Source: Planctomycetota bacterium (GTDB lineage: Bacteria; Planctomycetota; UBA1135; UBA2386). Taken from it: DNA of 64,000 nucleotides. Every line of letters begins with the position of its first letter. The first letter of the stretch is position 1. The notes under the pieces were generated by a model. That model saw only the letters and a program-made list of their open reading frames with translations. It was not told where the DNA came from and did no database searches. Both the position numbers and the translations under genes were made by a program. Below are positions 53,068 through 62,288 of this stretch, in pieces. The stretch spans positions 1-64,000 of the forward strand of contig JADLFX010000044.1 in the NCBI GenBank assembly GCA_020849665.1. The letters run 5' to 3'.

Positions 53068-54258
53068 TCAGGGCGTGACCTCGCGCGGGCCTGCGCCCGC
53101 GTGCAGCACGTAGAACGCAGGCGCCACGCCGAAGCCCTGCCGGTAGCGGGCCGCCACCTGCTCCTCCACCCGGGCCGCGCTGCCGGGACGGATCAGCGCG
53201 ATCGCGCACCCGCCGAAGCCGCCGCCCACCAGCCGGGCCCCGAACACCTCCGGGCAGGCGCGCGCCGCCGCGGTGATGAGGTCGAGCTCGGGGCAGCTCA
53301 CCTCGTAGTCGTCGCGGGAGGAGGCGTGGCTGGCGTCGAGCTGCGCGCCGAACCCGCGCACGTCGCCGCGGCGCAGGCACTCCACCGCCGCCGCCACCCG
53401 CACCTGCTCGGTGACCACGTGGCGGAAGCGCCGGAAGTGCGCGGCCTGCAGCACGAGCCGCGCGTCGGCGAGATCCCCCACCTCGTAGGCGGCGAGACAG
53501 GGCTCGGGACGGAGGCGGGTGCGGAGCACCGCCAGCGCGTCGGCACACTCGCGCACCCGCTGGTTGAAGCCGGTCGAGGCCAGGGTGCGCGGCTTGCGCG
53601 TGTCCATCACCAGGATCTCGAAGAGGCTGCGATCGAGCGGCACGTGCTCCACCTCCTCGCTGCGGCAATGCAGCAGGAGGGCCTTGCCGTCCTGGCCCAG
53701 CGCCGAGGCGTACTGGTCCATGATCCCGCACTGGACGCCCACGTAGCGGTTCTCGGCGCGGTGCGCGAGGCGCGCGAGGTCGAGCGGGGTCAGGCCGGTG
53801 TCGCAGAGGCGGTCGAACGCGAGCGCGGTGGCCAGCTCGATGGCGGCCGAGGAGGACAGTCCCGAGGCCATCGGCAGGTCGCCGCCGAAGAGCATCGCCA
53901 CGCCCCGGCTGCGCCCGGTGCGGGCCCGGAACTGGGCCAGCACGCCCAGCGGGTACGCGGCCCAGCCGTCGCCGGGACGGCGGTGGTCGCCCAGCTCGCC
54001 GCACTCGAGGTCGAGGGCGCCCTCCTGATCCAGGCTGCGCAGGCGGATCCGCGCGTCCGGCAGCAGCGCCGCGGCCACGTACACGCCGCGATCGACCGCC
54101 AGCGGCAGCACGTCGCCGCCGCTGTAGTCGAGGTGGGCGCCGACCAGGTTGACGCGGCCCGGCGCGAAGAACACGCGCACCGGCGTACCACCGAACTCGC
54201 GCTGGAACGCCGCGCGCACGCGCGCGACGAGCTCGGTGTTGCTGGGCGGGGCCGACAT
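53068..54258 (-). CDS. galK: Galactokinase-family GHMP kinase
   Basis: FFAPGRVNLVGAHLDYSGGDVLPLAVDRGVYVAAAL; MASGLSSSAAIELATALAFD; VGVQCGIMDQYASALGQ; RLVGGGFGGCAIALI. Substrate-binding motif deviates from GEHTDY. Confidence 0.85.
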   Translation of the reverse strand: MSAPPSNTELVARVRAAFQREFGGTPVRVFFAPGRVNLVGAHLDYSGGDVLPLAVDRGVYVAAALLPDARIRLRSLDQEGALDLECGELGDHRRPGDGWAAYPLGVLAQFRARTGRSRGVAMLFGGDLPMASGLSSSAAIELATALAFDRLCDTGLTPLDLARLAHRAENRYVGVQCGIMDQYASALGQDGKALLLHCRSEEVEHVPLDRSLFEILVMDTRKPRTLASTGFNQRVRECADALAVLRTRLRPEPCLAAYEVGDLADARLVLQAAHFRRFRHVVTEQVRVAAAVECLRRGDVRGFGAQLDASHASSRDDYEVSCPELDLITAAARACPEVFGARLVGGGFGGCAIALIRPGSAARVEEQVAARYRQGFGVAPAFYVLHAGAGPREVTP

Positions 54259-54315
54259 CGGTGACCGGGTGGGGAGCCGATGCTATATCGGTGCGCGAAC
54301 GAGCCGAAGCACGCG

Positions 54316-55383
54316 ATGATCCAACCCCGCGCCGTCACGATCGCGACACTCGCCCTTGTCACCGCGCTCTCCGGCCAGACCACCCTCCCGGCGAGCCGTC
54401 CCGAGTCGGCGCCCGCGGCCAGGGGCAAGCTGCTGTGGCCGCGGGACGCCCAGCGGGTGATCGCCCGGGTCGACGGCACCGACCTCACCCTCGACGAGAT
54501 GCTGCGCCACGTCGAGGAGCGCCACGCACCCGGCCTGCGCGACTACCTGGCCACTCCTTCGGGCCAGCGTGACCTCGCTGCGCCGATGGCGGCCACCTGG
54601 GTGCGCATGTACGCCGACCTGTGCGCCCTGCGCAACGAGGCGCGCTACCGGAACCTGCCGGCCAAGGACCTCGACGCGGCGCTCTCGGCATCGCTGAAGG
54701 TCGGGTTCGAGGCCTGGCTGACCGAGTACGTCGCCGGCCGGCAGCGGTTCGGCGAGACCCCCGAGCTCACCCAGGAGCGGATCAACCTGCTGCTCTCCCG
54801 CTACCAGCGCGAGCACGGTCTGGCGCGCGAGGTGGAGGGACTGCTCGCGGCCCTGGTGCCGGCGCCCGACAAGGAGCCCGAGATCCATGCCTTCTACACC
54901 AGGCACGCGCGGATCTTCGGGGGCACGGTCACCTTCGCGCACATCCTGATCCACCACCGCGATCCCGTCACGGGCGAGCTGCTCGAGGGCGAGGCCAGGG
55001 AGCGGGCCACGAACAAAGTGGCCGAGGTGCGCGCGCGGCTGCGGCCCGATGGCAGCAACTTCGCCGAGGTCGCCGCGTTGCTCTCCGACGACCGGCGCAC
55101 CGCGTCCCGCGGCGGCGAGTTCGGCCGCGTGGGCCGCCTCGACGACCGCCTGCCCGCGATCCTGTGCCGGACCGCCTGGGAGCTGGCGGACGGCGCGTGG
55201 GCCGGGCCGGTGGAGAGCCCGTTCGGCATCCACTTCGTACGCAGGATCTCCTTCGTCCAGGAGCAGTTCGTGCTCTACACGGACGCCGCCAAGCCGGAGA
55301 TCGCCGCGGCGATGCGCCGCTACCTGCAGGAGGAGCTGCTCTTCGAGGTGCGGGCGCGACGCCGCGTCACGCTGGCCTACTAG
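54316..55383 (+). CDS. Secreted parvulin-type peptidylprolyl isomerase (SurA/PrsA-like)
   Basis: FGGTVTFAHILIHHRDPVTGELLEGEARERATNKVAEVRARLRPDGSNFAEVAALLSDDRRTASRGGEFGRVGR...VESPFGIHFVRRISF. Confidence 0.88.
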   Translation: MIQPRAVTIATLALVTALSGQTTLPASRPESAPAARGKLLWPRDAQRVIARVDGTDLTLDEMLRHVEERHAPGLRDYLATPSGQRDLAAPMAATWVRMYADLCALRNEARYRNLPAKDLDAALSASLKVGFEAWLTEYVAGRQRFGETPELTQERINLLLSRYQREHGLAREVEGLLAALVPAPDKEPEIHAFYTRHARIFGGTVTFAHILIHHRDPVTGELLEGEARERATNKVAEVRARLRPDGSNFAEVAALLSDDRRTASRGGEFGRVGRLDDRLPAILCRTAWELADGAWAGPVESPFGIHFVRRISFVQEQFVLYTDAAKPEIAAAMRRYLQEELLFEVRARRRVTLAY

Positions 55384-55409
55384 AGCCGCCTCGCCGGCGC
55401 CGCAGGCCC

Positions 55410-55679
55410 TCAACCGCCCTGGAGCCACCACGCCAGGGCGGCGGCCTGCAGGACGGTGATGACCACCATCGGGATCAGGAAGGTGATCTTCCGGTTCTTG
55501 TGGCGCAGGAAGAGGATCGCCAGCCAGGCTCCGGCGGTGCCGCCGAGGAGCGCCGTGGTGAGCAGGACCGACTCCGGAATGCGCGGCCGACCACGGCGCG
55601 CACGCCGCTTGTCGACGGCGAACACCACCAACGCGACGAGGTTGATCCCCGCGAGAGCGATCCAGAGCGGCTGCGACAT
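55410..55679 (-). CDS. DUF1294-family small membrane protein
   Basis: INLVALVVFAVDKRRARRGRPRIPESVLLTTALLGGTAGAWLAILFLRHKNRKITFLIP. Confidence 0.9.
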   Translation of the reverse strand: MSQPLWIALAGINLVALVVFAVDKRRARRGRPRIPESVLLTTALLGGTAGAWLAILFLRHKNRKITFLIPMVVITVLQAAALAWWLQGG

Positions 55680-55763
55680 GCGGCGGCGATTCCACCCGTC
55701 GCACGCGCGCACGGAAACCCCGAACCGTTGCCAAGCCCCGCCTCCGCGCGGCAAGCTCGGGGC

Positions 55764-56300
55764 ATGACCCATCCGGAGCTGACCCGTGCGGATCTGCGCT
55801 GCCTCGCCGAGGCCCTCGCCGAGGCCCGGCGCGGGCTGGCCGAGGGCGGGATCCCGATCGGCTCGGTCCTCGCGGTCGGTGGCCGGATCCTCGGCCGCGG
55901 CCACAACCGCCGCGTGCAGGAGGGCAACCCCATCCTGCACGGCGAGATGGCCGCGCTGCAGGACGCGGGGCGGCAGCCGGCGCGCGCATATCGCAGGGCC
56001 ACTCTCTACACCACGCTCTCGCCCTGCGACATGTGCACCGGCGCGATCCTGCTCTACCGCATCCCCAGGGTGGTGATCGCAGAACGCCGGACGTTCCGCG
56101 GTCCCGAGGCGCTGCTGCGCCGGCGCGGCGTACAAGTCGTGGTGGCCGACCTTCCCGAGGCGGTCGCACTCCTGCGCGAGTTCGTCGCCGCACACCCGGG
56201 GCTCTGGTGCGAGGACATCGGCGAGACGGCCGCAGCGCGCCGGAAGGGCCGACGGGCGCGCGCGACGGTCGCGACCCGGCGGCGGCCGGTCAGATCCTGA
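55764..56300 (+). CDS. Nucleoside/cytosine deaminase (CDA-superfamily zinc deaminase)
   Basis: GNPILHGEMAALQDAGR (HxE) and LYTTLSPCDMCTGAILLYRIPRVVI (PCxxC). Confidence 0.88.
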   Translation: MTHPELTRADLRCLAEALAEARRGLAEGGIPIGSVLAVGGRILGRGHNRRVQEGNPILHGEMAALQDAGRQPARAYRRATLYTTLSPCDMCTGAILLYRIPRVVIAERRTFRGPEALLRRRGVQVVVADLPEAVALLREFVAAHPGLWCEDIGETAAARRKGRRARATVATRRRPVRS

Positions 56301-56628
56301 CGTTGTTGCGCTTCGCGAACTCGCCCATCAGCCGCGCGGTCATGACGCCCTTCGCGTCCTTGGCGTCCACCTCGAACACCACGGTCTCGCCGCCCGGACC
56401 CGCGCCGATCAGCGCGCGCGTCAGCTGCATCTCGCCGCCCCTCTGCCAGGACGCGAACGTGGCCTCCTTGCCGAAGACGTAGATCCGGCCGTCACGACTG
56501 GCCTGGGCATAGAAGGTCCCGTCGGCGAGGCCCGGACCGGCGGTGCCGGCGCTCTCCGCGCCGCCCGTGCCCTGGCACGCGGGGAGGACGAGGAACGCGG
56601 CGAGGGCGGCGGCGGCGCGCAGGGTCAT
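56290..56628 (-). CDS. Small putative lipoprotein
   Basis: MTLRAAAALAAFLVLPACQG (lipobox LPAC); FYAQASRDGRIYVFGKEATFASWQRGGEMQLTRALIG. Confidence 0.7.
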   Translation of the reverse strand: MTLRAAAALAAFLVLPACQGTGGAESAGTAGPGLADGTFYAQASRDGRIYVFGKEATFASWQRGGEMQLTRALIGAGPGGETVVFEVDAKDAKGVMTARLMGEFAKRNNVRI

Positions 56629-56758
56629 GGTGGTGCTCGATCGGGAAGGGCAGGACACGGTGGCGCGGAGCATAGGTGCGCCGGCCCGGCGGCCAACCCC
56701 GTCGAGCTCCGCCCGGGGCTCCGCATCCGAGACCCGCCGCGGCCGCACGCAGCGCCGC

Positions 56759-57352
56759 TCACCGCGCCCCGGGTCCGTACGGCATCCTGCCCACGAGGTC
56801 GCGCTGCAGCGCCCGGACCACGTCGCGCTCGGTGGCGTAGAGCGAGCGGGACTCCCAGCGATAGAAACCCTGGCCCGACTCGTCGCTGAGCACACGCGAG
56901 TCCTGCACCGCGTCGTAGCGGGACCGCGAGTCGCGCGACCAGAGCAGCGCGCCCGTGGCGGTGTCCACGAGCCGGTAGTGGACCTGGGAACGGAACTCGT
57001 TCAGGCCGGCGCTCCCCCAACTGGCGTCCCACCGCGCCACCTGGACCAGGAGCAGTCCGTCGATGCCTGCGGCGCGCGCCGCGGCGAGGGCCTCGGCCGG
57101 CACGCGGTCCAGACCGGCGGCTCCGCGGAGACTCGCCGGCGCATCGCCGGGCAGCGGCGCCACCCGGTAGCCTCGCTCGCGCAGGAGGCCGTCCAGTTCC
57201 ACGGCGATCGCGTCGGACACCGGCGCCGGTGCGGCGCTCTCCGCCGCGAGGACGACGGCGAGGTTGCGGGGCGGGTTGGCCAGCACCGGCACGGGCTCGG
57301 GCCCGGCGCAGCCGAGAAGGGCGAGCAGCGGCCCGGCAACCAGTCGCACCAT
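56759..57352 (-). CDS. Putative lipoprotein of unknown function
   Basis: MVRLVAGPLLALLGCAGPEP (lipobox LLGC); GIDGLLLVQVARWDASWGSAGLNEFRSQVHYRLVDTATGALLWSRDSRS. Confidence 0.7.
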   Translation of the reverse strand: MVRLVAGPLLALLGCAGPEPVPVLANPPRNLAVVLAAESAAPAPVSDAIAVELDGLLRERGYRVAPLPGDAPASLRGAAGLDRVPAEALAAARAAGIDGLLLVQVARWDASWGSAGLNEFRSQVHYRLVDTATGALLWSRDSRSRYDAVQDSRVLSDESGQGFYRWESRSLYATERDVVRALQRDLVGRMPYGPGAR

Positions 57353-57578
57353 GCTGCCATCCTACGAGCCCATCGCCGCGCGCCGCAGCGGCGCGCCGGC
57401 TGGCCCGGCGAGTCCGCCCCATGGGGCGGCCACCAGCCGCTGCGGCCGCGCGGGCCCCGGCCACAGGCCTTCACGGAAGCTTCATCGCCGGGACGGCCGG
57501 AACGACGACTCCGGCGCTCCGCGCAGCCCCGCACACGCCTAGACTCGCCATCTCGGTCGCCCGACCAGGATCCTCCGC

Positions 57579-58160
57579 ATGAAGCGCCTCTGCGTGTTTG
57601 CCGGCTCGTCCCTGGGTTCGCGTCGCAGCCATCGGGAAGCCGCCCGCCGCATGGGTGCGGAGCTGGCGCGGCGCGGGATCGGACTGGTGTACGGCGCCAG
57701 CGAGCATGGCCTCATGGCGGCGGTGGCCGAGGCGGCTCTCGAGGCCGGTGGCGAGGTGATCGGGATCCTCGCGGTCCAGGACGTGAAGCGCCTGGGCACG
57801 CTCGGGGGGCTCAGCGGGCTGCACGTCACCAAGGACGCCGCCGAGAAGCGCGAGGTCATGGCCCGCATGGCCGACGGATTCGTCGCCCTGCCCGGCGGCC
57901 TCGGCACGGTCGAGGAGTTCTGCGGCGTCGTCACCCTGGCGCACCTGGGCATGCACAAGAAGCCGTGCGGCGTCCTCAACGTCGAGGGCTACTTCGATCC
58001 GCTGCTGGCGCTCTTCGACAAGATGGTGAGCCAGCGCTTCGTGCCCGTGGAGCACGGCGACCTGGTGGTGGAGGCCGAGGATCCCGCCACCCTGCTGGAC
58101 CGGATCGCCGGGCGGCAGCCGGGCTGGTCGGAACCAGCGCTCGCCGCCAGCGGCTCCTGA
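57579..58160 (+). CDS. LOG-family (TIGR00730) phosphoribohydrolase-like protein
   Basis: MKRLCVFAGSSLGSRRSHREAARRMGAELARRGIGLVYGASEHGLMAAVAEAAL; PGGLGTVEEF; MHKKPCGVLNVEGYFDPLL. Confidence 0.92.
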   Translation: MKRLCVFAGSSLGSRRSHREAARRMGAELARRGIGLVYGASEHGLMAAVAEAALEAGGEVIGILAVQDVKRLGTLGGLSGLHVTKDAAEKREVMARMADGFVALPGGLGTVEEFCGVVTLAHLGMHKKPCGVLNVEGYFDPLLALFDKMVSQRFVPVEHGDLVVEAEDPATLLDRIAGRQPGWSEPALAASGS

Positions 58161-58209
58161 TCCCGGGCGACCGCGCCGGCGGCGGGAGTCGATCGGAAGC
58201 GCCGGCGCG

Positions 58210-61200
58210 TCACCTGGCGCGGCCGGCCTTGCGCAGCTCGGCCATCATGTCGATCTCCCACTCCACCTTCTCGCCGTCGTTCACGGTGCGGGTGAAGCGC
58301 ACCTCCTCCTTGCCGGGCTCCTTGACGATCAGCGTGTAGGTGTCGGGCGGGATGCCGCCGATCTCGCGCCAACCCGTGTCCTCCTTCTTCTCGTCCGCGG
58401 CCACGAAGCGGCGGAACACGGAGAGCACCGACACGCGGGAGGCCAGCGGCTTGCCCCGGCCGTCGAGCAGCGAGACCTGCGCCAAGGGAACGAACGAGCC
58501 GTCGACGTTGGTGACCCGCAGGCGCAACGTGGCGCCGCGCACCACCTGGATCGTCACGTCGGTGGCCGCCGATTCCGCCACGACGACCTCGTCGGCAACG
58601 CCGGGCGAGAGCCCCTCCACGTCGGCCCGCACCCGGTAGCGTCCCGGGGTGACGCCTTCGATCTTGAACCGGCCGTCCGGTCCGGTGCGCGCCGGCCGTT
58701 CCTGAAGGCCGAAGAGATCCCCCAGCGGCGAGGCCTGGTCGCGCCTCGGCCCGCCATCGCGCAGCGAGAGCACCTCCGCGTTGCCGACCGGCGCGCCGTT
58801 CCCGTCCACGACCGTGCCGGTGATCGTGCCGGCCGCGGGCAGCAGAAGGTCGAGGCCTTCCACCGCCGTACGCCCGTCGACCACCACGCCCTCCACGGCC
58901 ACTTCGCCGTAGCGCACGCCGGTCGCGCGCATGCCGCGCCCCGACGCGGTGACCCGGTAGGTCCCCTTCGCCACGCTGCGCATGGTGAAGCGCCCCTCCT
59001 GGTCGGTCCGCGCCTGGTTGGCGCCGTTCTGCAGGATCAGCCCGAGGAGGCCGTCCGGTGCCGCCGCTTCGCCGCCGACCACGCCGGCCTGCACCAGGAC
59101 GCCTGGGATCGGGGCGCCGTCGCGGCTGCGCACCACCCCTGCGATCGTGCTCTGCGGCAGGTCCAGGTCGAGGCGATGCTCCTTCACGCCCTCCGGCACG
59201 GTGATCGAGAGGCTGGCCTGCTCGGGCCGGCCGCGGAACCGCGACACCTGGAAGAAGTAGGTGCCGGGCTTGAGGCCGATCAGCTCGTAGGCGCCCTTCT
59301 CGTCGGTCGGCCGCGCGCGGATGCCGAGTCCGAGCACGCCCTCCCGGTCGGAGTTCAGCGCGGTGACCATCGCCCGGGCCACCGGCTGCCCGGCGTCGGT
59401 GACCACGCCGAAGACGCGCACGCCGTCGTCGCTCTCGTCTGCGATGTCGAAGCGGGTGACCTTGCCCTCGCGCACGGTCACGGTCTTGAGGCGCATGTTG
59501 CCCAAGAGGTCGTAGCCGAGGTTCATGGCCCGCTCGTCCATGCGCGACTTGAACACGATGTAGAGCCCGCCCGGCAGTCCGGTGAGGCGGTAGAAGCCCT
59601 GCGCATCGGTGCTGACGCTCTTGAGCGAGCCGGCCTGCAGGCTGCCCACCACGATCAGCGCGTCGGCGAGCGGCCGGCGGCCGGCGCCGGTCACCACGCC
59701 CTCGACGGTGCCGCCACCGCCGAGCTGGATCACGACGCCCTCGGTCGGGCGGTCGACCAGCACCTCCACGTCCTTGGCCGAGGCCTTGGCCAGGTCCGGG
59801 TGGCGCGCGGTGAAGCGGTACGTCCCGCCTGCCAGCCCCTTCACTTCGAAGCGGCCCTGGCTGTCGGTGAGCACGGAGCGGCGCGCGCCCATCGCGGCGA
59901 GGCCGAGGAAATCGAGGTCCTCGGGGTCGGCGCTGATCCGGAACGGCAGCGCGTCACGGTCGCGCGCCTCCCGCTCGGTGTTGGCGCGATAGGCGGTGAC
60001 CTGGGCGTCGGACACGGGCTGGTTCGACGCCGCATCCACGACGGTGCCCCTGGCCACCGCCCCCGGCCTGAGCGTGAACTCGAGCACCTCGCTGGTCGCA
60101 CCCGCGGCGAGATCGACGTCGCGGGTCTCCGGATCCAGGTAGCCCTCGGCCCGCACGCGCACGCGCACCCTGCCGGGAGGGATGCCCTTCACCGTGAACG
60201 ATCCGTCCGGGCTCTCGATCTCCTCCCAGTCGCCCTCGAGGCCGCGATCCATCATCGCCTGCCCCTCGCGCAGCTGGATCTGGGCCGCGCCGCCACGGCG
60301 CCCACCCTGGGCCCAGGGCGGGCCGCGCCGGTCGCCGCGCCGGTCGTTGCCCTGGGCCTCGGCGAGCGCGCCACGGTCCGGCCGGCTCTCCGCGCCCTGC
60401 GGGCGCGCCTCGCGCGAGCGTGCCTCGACGCGGAAGCGCGTGGCCGGTGCGCCGTCGGGCAAGGCGACCTTGCCGCGCACGGTGACGCCGCGCACCAACT
60501 GGAGCTTCACGTCCTTGTCGTCGAGCTTGACGTTGAAGCGCAGCAGGGTGACGTAGCCGGGTCGGCTGGCCTGGAGGAAGAGGTCGCGGCCGCTGAGGCC
60601 ACGGAACGCGAAACGCCCGTCGGGACCGGAGCGGGTCTTCACCGAGCGGATGCGCAGCGCGAACTTCAGCACGTCCGGGTCGTTGGGCTGCTCGAAGGGA
60701 CGCACCTCCACGTCCACGTCGGGCAACGGACGGTCCTGGTCATCGACGACGAGCCCGCCGAACGCGCGCCCCTCCCCGAGCTCGAAGGTCAGATCGTCGT
60801 AGGTACCGCCGTCCACCACCGCGAGCTCCTGGATCGCCGAGGGCGCGAGCCCGTCGGCGGCCGCGGCCAGCGCGATCCGGCCGGGGGCGACGCGCTCGAG
60901 ACGGAACGTGCCATCGGCATCCGTGGTGATCGGCTCGGTGCGGCCATCGGCGCTGAAGAGCACCCGGCTGACGTCGAGGTAGACCATCGCCACGTTGGCC
61001 TTGGCGACCGGACGCCCCTCGCCGTCGACCACCTTACCGAGCACCAGCCCGCCGGCGAGGCCGCGCACGACCACGTCCGTGGTCTGCCCCTCGCGCACCT
61101 CCACGCCGTGCACCTCCTCCAGCGCCATGATCTTGGCCGTGGCGGAGAGCGTGTAGCCTGAGCCGGTGGGCACGCCGCGCAGGTCGAAGCGCCCATCGGC

Positions 61201-61917
61201 GTCGGTCCTGGTCTCCAGCCAGCGATAGCGGCGCTGCGTGACCTGCCCCAGGAACGCGTTCAGGCCCGGTCGCACGCTCACCTCGGCGCCCGAGGCCGGC
61301 AGGCCGTCAGGGCCGAACACCTGCCCGCGGATCCGCCCGCCGGGCAGCCCCAGGAGCTCCACGCCCTCGCGCACTTCGGTCCGCGCCAGGCGCACCATCC
61401 CCGGCGTGCGCACGTAGACCCGATCGGAACGGCCGTCCAGGAAGAGCTGACCCTCGGGCAGCCCGCGGATCTCGAACCGGCCCTCGCCGTCGCTCACCGC
61501 CGAGCCGAGCACCACGACCGGCTCGTGCGGATCGGTCCACAGGCCGGTGCGGAAGAGCCCGCGGAAGCGGCTCTCCAGGCGTTCGAAGCCGGGCAGGCGC
61601 TTCATCGCCACGACCTCCACGCCGGGCAGCGGGCGGGCGGTCTTCGCGTCGAGGACCCGACCGCGCACCGTGGCCCCGCCGCCGGCCGGATCCCGGCTCG
61701 CCGTGCGCGTGGCCGGACCCGTCTCGTCCCCGGCGCCCGGCGCGGTCTGGGCCGAAGGTGCCGCGCTCACGGCGCCCGGAGCTCCGGCGACAACGGCCGG
61801 ATCGCCCGGCGTGCCGGAGGGTGCCTCGTCCTGGCCGCGATGGAGGAGCCAGGCGCCGAGGCCCAGCAGGAGGACGAGGAACGCGACGAGGAAGGAGGCA
61901 GCCGTGCGCTGGGACAT
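58210..61917 (-). CDS. Large membrane-anchored protein with about 11 tandem carboxypeptidase-regulatory-like (CarboxypepD_reg/Ig-like) domains
   Basis: N-terminal TM MSQRTAASFLVAFLVLLLGLGAWLLHRG; repeats such as ATVRGRVLDAKTARPLPGVEVVAM, LVLGKVVDGEGRPVAKANVAMV, TITGTVVDGNGAPVGNAEVLSL with TDxxGxFxxxGLxxGxY. Confidence 0.88.
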   Translation of the reverse strand: MSQRTAASFLVAFLVLLLGLGAWLLHRGQDEAPSGTPGDPAVVAGAPGAVSAAPSAQTAPGAGDETGPATRTASRDPAGGGATVRGRVLDAKTARPLPGVEVVAMKRLPGFERLESRFRGLFRTGLWTDPHEPVVVLGSAVSDGEGRFEIRGLPEGQLFLDGRSDRVYVRTPGMVRLARTEVREGVELLGLPGGRIRGQVFGPDGLPASGAEVSVRPGLNAFLGQVTQRRYRWLETRTDADGRFDLRGVPTGSGYTLSATAKIMALEEVHGVEVREGQTTDVVVRGLAGGLVLGKVVDGEGRPVAKANVAMVYLDVSRVLFSADGRTEPITTDADGTFRLERVAPGRIALAAAADGLAPSAIQELAVVDGGTYDDLTFELGEGRAFGGLVVDDQDRPLPDVDVEVRPFEQPNDPDVLKFALRIRSVKTRSGPDGRFAFRGLSGRDLFLQASRPGYVTLLRFNVKLDDKDVKLQLVRGVTVRGKVALPDGAPATRFRVEARSREARPQGAESRPDRGALAEAQGNDRRGDRRGPPWAQGGRRGGAAQIQLREGQAMMDRGLEGDWEEIESPDGSFTVKGIPPGRVRVRVRAEGYLDPETRDVDLAAGATSEVLEFTLRPGAVARGTVVDAASNQPVSDAQVTAYRANTEREARDRDALPFRISADPEDLDFLGLAAMGARRSVLTDSQGRFEVKGLAGGTYRFTARHPDLAKASAKDVEVLVDRPTEGVVIQLGGGGTVEGVVTGAGRRPLADALIVVGSLQAGSLKSVSTDAQGFYRLTGLPGGLYIVFKSRMDERAMNLGYDLLGNMRLKTVTVREGKVTRFDIADESDDGVRVFGVVTDAGQPVARAMVTALNSDREGVLGLGIRARPTDEKGAYELIGLKPGTYFFQVSRFRGRPEQASLSITVPEGVKEHRLDLDLPQSTIAGVVRSRDGAPIPGVLVQAGVVGGEAAAPDGLLGLILQNGANQARTDQEGRFTMRSVAKGTYRVTASGRGMRATGVRYGEVAVEGVVVDGRTAVEGLDLLLPAAGTITGTVVDGNGAPVGNAEVLSLRDGGPRRDQASPLGDLFGLQERPARTGPDGRFKIEGVTPGRYRVRADVEGLSPGVADEVVVAESAATDVTIQVVRGATLRLRVTNVDGSFVPLAQVSLLDGRGKPLASRVSVLSVFRRFVAADEKKEDTGWREIGGIPPDTYTLIVKEPGKEEVRFTRTVNDGEKVEWEIDMMAELRKAGRAR

Positions 61918-62288
61918 GGAAGCGGGGATCCCTGGGGCAGGACCTCTGGTTCGGGGTGGCCGGCAGGCTCCGCACGGCTGTCGTGCGTCGGACCCGGCCC
62001 CTCGGATGGCAGCGCATTGTCCCCACCCGGGCGCCCGGGGATCGCCCCCTGGTTCGTGGCCACCAGGATTTCGCCCCCGCTCCCCCGAGCGTGGTGACGG
62101 GCGGCGGAGTGCCCGCGGCTGGGGGCTCCCGCGATCCGGACGGCCAGGATCCCCCCTCGCGTGAACTGCCGCGGGCGCAGGCACGGGCCCCTGGCACGGG
62201 TGCAAGGGTCCCGGGCCGCGCCCCGCTGGCTTGGGCTGGAACCCCCCCCCGCGGGCGGCGGAGCGAGCCCGACCCGGCGTCGTGGACC

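Noticed and set aside
59176-61161. 661-aa plus ORF opposite the multi-domain Ig-like protein
   Set aside because: Its apparent periodicity is only the antisense shadow of the CarboxypepD_reg repeats.
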